A stretch of 64,000 nt of DNA, taken from contig OX637332.1 of assembly GCA_951799405.1 (NCBI GenBank), positions 31,348,832 to 31,412,831 on the forward strand, read 5' to 3'. The first letter of the stretch is position 1. Each line of letters starts with the position of its first letter. The notes below the pieces were generated by a model that had not been told where the DNA came from, made no database searches, and saw nothing but the letters and a program-made list of their open reading frames with translations. This stretch comes from Agapetus fuscipes (taxonomy: Eukaryota; Arthropoda; Insecta; Trichoptera; Glossosomatidae). Shown here piece after piece: positions 60,721-64,000 of the stretch. A program made the position numbers and the translations under genes.

Positions 60721-60815
60721 TTAATTCTATATACACGCATGTAGGTACATGTATCTATCTATAATCTATAGATAGATTATGCATGTACAATGTACATCTG
60801 TCATAGTCACCCTTA

Positions 60816-61056
60816 GGCCGTTTGTCCACCGCACGCCGTCACCGTCACGTCACCGAGAACGAGATTATTTCGGGCCGAGTTTTATTGATGTGACGGCGAT
60901 CTTTTGTCCACCGCGACCGATTTCGCTGGTTATAGGTTATGTATTGTATTGCCTTTAACCAGGCAAAACATAAATACATAACATGTACCGCTACTTTGGC
61001 GCCGTCATCTCGTTCCCGGTGACGTGACGGTGACGGCGTGCGGTGGACAAACGGCC
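60816..61056. mobile_element. Harbinger-type MITE, 241 bp
   Basis: 49-bp inverted ends (60816-60864 and 61008-61056, one mismatch) begin GGCCGTTTGTCCACCGCACG. TTA lies on both sides (60813-60815 and 61057-61059), the TWA duplication expected of PIF/Harbinger. It has no coding content. Confidence 0.9.
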
Positions 61057-61330
61057 TTAAGCGTGAAGTTACAACAGAGCAACCGTTAAACGTAAAAAAT
61101 GCGTGATGTAATGTTAATTTTTTAACAAAGTTAAGTTTAAAATTATGTCAAGTTTATGTTATTGGTCCTTGGAGAACTTATAAATAAAAGTTTTTGAGTA
61201 AAAATAAAACAAAAGCGTAAAAGTAAACAGAAAAATGTAAATAAGTCTTGAATTCCACATACACTCTAATATACATAGGTATATTCCTGATTAATATTCC
61301 TGTTGTGGTTGATAATGCTTCCGTGGTAAC

Positions 61331-61702
61331 AGGTAGTCTAGTGGTAACACTTCGGATTCGTAATTGGGAGGTCGTGGGTTCAAAACCCGGCGGAGCACAA
61401 AAAATATACCATTTGTATTTTCAAATATGCTTTTTGCTGAGTTACAAAAATCATATACCTTTACCAAAGACCGGCCACAAAAGATTGATCTATCCTTGAA
61501 GCAATTGGGTTTTGCTAGATAATTGGCGCTTTCTATAACGACGACCAAGCTCGTAAAAATTCCACTAGATGGCTTAGTTTGTAGAATGCTTGCAATCCAT
61601 GCCGAGAGCAAGGGTTCCCCACCGAGTGTGTCAGAAATGATTGCCCGTTGCTCTTGAGGTGTGATTCACACAAAAAAGCACATACCAAACAAAACATCCT
61701 AT
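61331..61702 (+). repeat. SINE-A/SINE-B dimer ending in a CR1-type tail
   Basis: SINE-A (AGGTAGTCTAGTGGTAACAC, CGTGGGTTCAAAACCCGGCG, ACGACCAAGCTCGTAAAAAT) joins TAGATGGCTTAGTTTGTAGA, the SINE-B head. At TGATTGCCCGTT it switches to GCTCTTGAGGTGTGATTCAC, ACAAAAAAGCACATACCAAA and CATCCTATTA. Confidence 0.82.
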
Positions 61703-61815
61703 TATCTATAATCTAAGCTGCAAAGAAATGTTAACATTTAAGGCTCATATTAAAGGCATGCCCACAGACAGGCACATGTAGGTTCGCGCCTACACATTAT
61801 TATTATTATTATTCC
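61703..61815 (-). repeat. T-module 3' part and (TTA)n
   Basis: TCTATAATCTAAGCTGCAAA to GGTTCGCGCCTACACA, ending in TTATTATTATTATTATT. Confidence 0.82.
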
Positions 61816-61910
61816 GAGTCTTGTTTCTTGGTGACGTTTCTTTATTAAATGTGTACTTGTACACATTTAATAAAGAAATATAAGCAAGAAGGAAAAGTAC
61901 TAAGCAGCAT

Positions 61911-62125
61911 TCAGTGTTTATTTCAAACCAAAATAAAAATACCGGCAAGGTTTACTCAGCCTTCACAAGAAATGAGTACCAGTCCCCTCGGAAGCTGGGA
62001 AACTCGCACTTCAACTGAGGCGGTTGGCGCGAGGCCAGTCCCTTTACCTGTTAAAACAAATAGGTTCCACTCGTCACATGCGAACCGTTCGGGGAAATGC
62101 GGCAAGAGGTTACACTATCCGTGTA
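61911..62125 (+). repeat. SINE-B body, continuation of the copy at 61560
   Basis: TCAGTGTTTATTTCAAACCA resumes the SINE-B sequence left at 61649 (GCCCGTT). It runs through ACTCAGCCTTCACAAGAAAT and CGTTCGGGGAAATGCGGCAA to ACACTATCCGTGTAA. The 61650-61910 block is therefore probably an insertion into one SINE-B. Confidence 0.82.
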
Positions 62126-62427
62126 ATAATAATAATATTAGGATGATTTATTTGGTAAACGCTGTTTTTGTGTGTATCACACCTCAAGAGCCCTCTGCGA
62201 GCTTTGTCGTCGCTGTGGAAAGCGCCAATTCTCAAGCAAGATCTATTTGTTGTAAGGTTGGATGGACCTTTCAGTGACCGATCTTTGGTAATGGTTTATG
62301 AATTTTTTAACTCAGCGAAGAGCACATTCGAAATATAAATGGTATATTTTTGTGCTCCGCCGGGATCCGAATCCACAACCTTCCATTTACGAGTCCGAAG
62401 TGTTGCCACTGGACTACGGACGCGTCT
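62126..62427 (-). repeat. SINE-A, full length with CR1-type tail
   Basis: On the minus strand CCGTAGTCCAGTGGCAACAC, AATGGAAGGTTGTGGATTCG, body, AGAGGGCTCTTGAGGTGTGA, CACACAAAAACAGCGTTTAC and AAATAAATCATCCTAATATT plus (ATT)n. It is inserted at the end of the SINE-B at 61911-62125. Confidence 0.88.
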
Positions 62428-63249
62428 AGCAAAGCGTTTGATTTTGTTGTGAAGCGAATATTCATTGCAGCGCGGTAAAATTTGGTGAGAAGTTACGTTA
62501 AGAGTCTGTTGTACCATCGCAGTCGGTTTTCCAAATGTGAAAACATTTATGGGTCATACTGATTTACAAGTTAAGGGAATGGCTGCGTCACGCGGCTGTA
62601 AAAATGGAATTAGCAGTTCTCAAATAGCTTCATTACGCTCGCGCCCATGCCGTAATGAATTAACTCAGCTTTTTTAATTTACTCCAACTTCTGTTGTGTT
62701 TTAAAAATATTTTCGAGTAATTATATTTTGGGTGCGCAAAGTAAAAACTCTCTGCGTTAAATAATAAAGTACCCGAGTATAAAAAAAAATATATTGCGTA
62801 AATACGCAATAATCGCGTAAACAGAAAAAAAGAAAAGAAAACTAAAACGCTCTGTAGAGACGCTGTTTTATTTTTAATGGATCTTAATTTTTACGAAATT
62901 GTGGAGTATTTTATGAAATATTTTATACTCGGGTTTAAAGGTCGTAAAAATTTACACTCGCTAAAAGTTGGTCGTCGCACGCCAACCCGGGGTCCTAATA
63001 AAATTATACAAACGAAAAAGAACGACTCGTATTTTTGTTATTATGTTTGCTTGCTAGCATCAAAATGTTGCTATTGTTTCGCTTTCCATCTGGTAGTCAC
63101 GGCTAAGCAATTTATTGAAATATAAATTTGTCGCTTAGGTACTGTGTGAGCGTGTATCTACAAATTAAAAAAAAAAAAACTGTTAATTTTGCAGCAATTA
63201 AAAGTTTGGAGGGCCTTGCTCATTGACTTCAAAAAAATAGTTATTTCCG
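62428..63249. other. No supported gene
   Basis: An 82-codon frame (62877-63125) has no recognised domain or splice context. The rest is AT-rich. Confidence 0.4.
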
Positions 63250-63620
63250 CTCGATAGCTCAGTTGATAGAGTGCTTACATTCCATGCCGTGAGCTCGGGT
63301 TTGAATCCCGCCGAGGGTGTCAGAAATTATTACCCGTTTCAGTGTTTATTTCAAACTCAAAAAATAAATACGGGCAAGGCTTACTCAGCCTTCAGAAGAA
63401 ATGAGTACCAGCCCCCTCGGCAGCTGGGAAACCCTCACTTAAGTGAAATGGTTGGAGTAAAGCAGGCCTCCTTAACTTTAAAAATAAACAGGTTCACTCG
63501 CCACCTGCGGCGAAGGGTTTTAATAATACGATTCCCATCGGCTTCCCTTTTGAAATAAGGCAAAAAGTACCCCCTTACCTGTAAAAATAAATAGATTACA
63601 CTTTCCATGCGAAAGCAGGA
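63250..63620 (+). repeat. SINE-B with good head and partly duplicated body
   Basis: CTCGATAGCTCAGTTGATAG, GAGCTCGGGTTTGAATCCCG, TTTCAGTGTTTATTTCAAAC, TACTCAGCCTTCAGAAGAAA and GTTCACTCGCCACCTGCGGC. The CCCCCTTACCTGTAAAAATA segment then occurs again at 63569-63588, so a second partial copy follows. Confidence 0.85.
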
Positions 63621-63729
63621 TATCCAGGATGTAAATCAGGATAAGTGTTGCTTCATTCTTAGCTTAAAACTAAGCACAATAATGCTCAATCATAATGCAA
63701 AACAAATAGTTCACTTGGTTAGTGGATTC

Positions 63730-63778
63730 AAATCAGCGGTTGCATGCATACCTATGTAAATCAGTGGTTGCATGCATA
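63730..63778. repeat. 28-bp-period direct repeat
   Basis: AAATCAGCGGTTGCATGCAT (63730) is repeated at 63758 as AAATCAGTGGTTGCATGCAT. Confidence 0.85.
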
Positions 63779-63942
63779 GGTGACAAGAGTTTCAGGGTTG
63801 ATGTTCATTTGAGAAGATTGTCTTTTTTTTTTAGTACACAACATGCGACTTGCGTTAGCGTGAACTTACAAGCTCTGCTTTCGGGTAATATACATCTGAA
63901 ATGTTTAAATGTCTTTGCAACTTATGTTATAGATTAAAGATT
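63777..63942 (+). repeat. T-module, 5'-truncated, strongly diverged
   Basis: GACAAGAGTTTCAGGGTTGA, TGTTCATTTGAGAAG, ACATGCGACTTGCGTTAGCG and GTCTTTGCAACTTATGTTAT. Confidence 0.8.
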
Positions 63943-64000
63943 ACGATAAGATAGGTAGGTATAAAAGCATTTGCTCATCATGGATGAGGTATTGTGTAAA

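Overview
The window is repeat-dominated, AT-rich nuclear DNA from an animal, most likely an insect. The evidence is one intron-flanked LRR receptor-like gene of insect type, plus mariner, pogo, hAT and Harbinger DNA transposons, RTE-like and CR1-like LINEs, and tRNA-derived SINEs. A moth, butterfly or caddisfly is plausible, but the order cannot be fixed from the sequence. There are no operons, CRISPR arrays or bacterial-style gene blocks.

Host genes are sparse. The only convincing one is a single large coding exon on the minus strand (9935-11722). It encodes a 595-residue secreted/membrane protein with a signal peptide, LRRNT, about a dozen LRRs, LRRCT, one transmembrane helix and a short tail. 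A second possible host exon (33157-33289, minus) combines a signal-peptide-like start with a good splice donor.

For reference in the entries I use these labels. 'T-module': a ~250-bp unit that is the 3' end of the RTE-like LINE and occurs about 40 times, usually starting at TTCCTTGACTTATAGG and ending in AGATT-type tails. 'SINE-A': a tRNA-like head starting GACCGGTCC. 'SINE-B': a tRNA-like head starting TCGATAGCTCAG, with a body ending in GCG and a T-run. 'Module C': an ~85-130-bp unit ending CCGCACAGGATTTCTT plus an A-rich tail. 'LINE-B': a relative of the RTE-like LINE with an ACAGTT tail.

Layout: 1-8 kb holds RTE-like LINE copies, including a 541-codon open RT frame, and a 2-kb TIR transposon. 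8-13 kb is the quiet LRR gene region. 13-20 kb holds foldbacks, SINEs and two hAT elements. 20-31 kb holds LTR-like sequence, a 123-bp-arm foldback, CR1-like LINE ends, a 5S-rRNA/tRNA-SINE composite and a complete pogo-type element with one nonsense codon. 31-48 kb holds an inverted ~1-kb element pair, a 91-bp hAT MITE with its empty site, a mariner remnant and dimeric SINEs. 48-64 kb is dense with T-modules, LINE ends, a Harbinger MITE and nested SINEs.

The main theme is module exchange among retroelements. One SINE-A head is joined to three different 3' ends. One of these ends is also the 3' UTR of the CR1-like LINE, another is a complete second tRNA-SINE, and one SINE-A copy has a 5S rRNA sequence directly upstream. 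This looks like a SINE family that recombines its tails to use different LINE machineries. All coordinates of degenerate repeats are approximate to a few bases.
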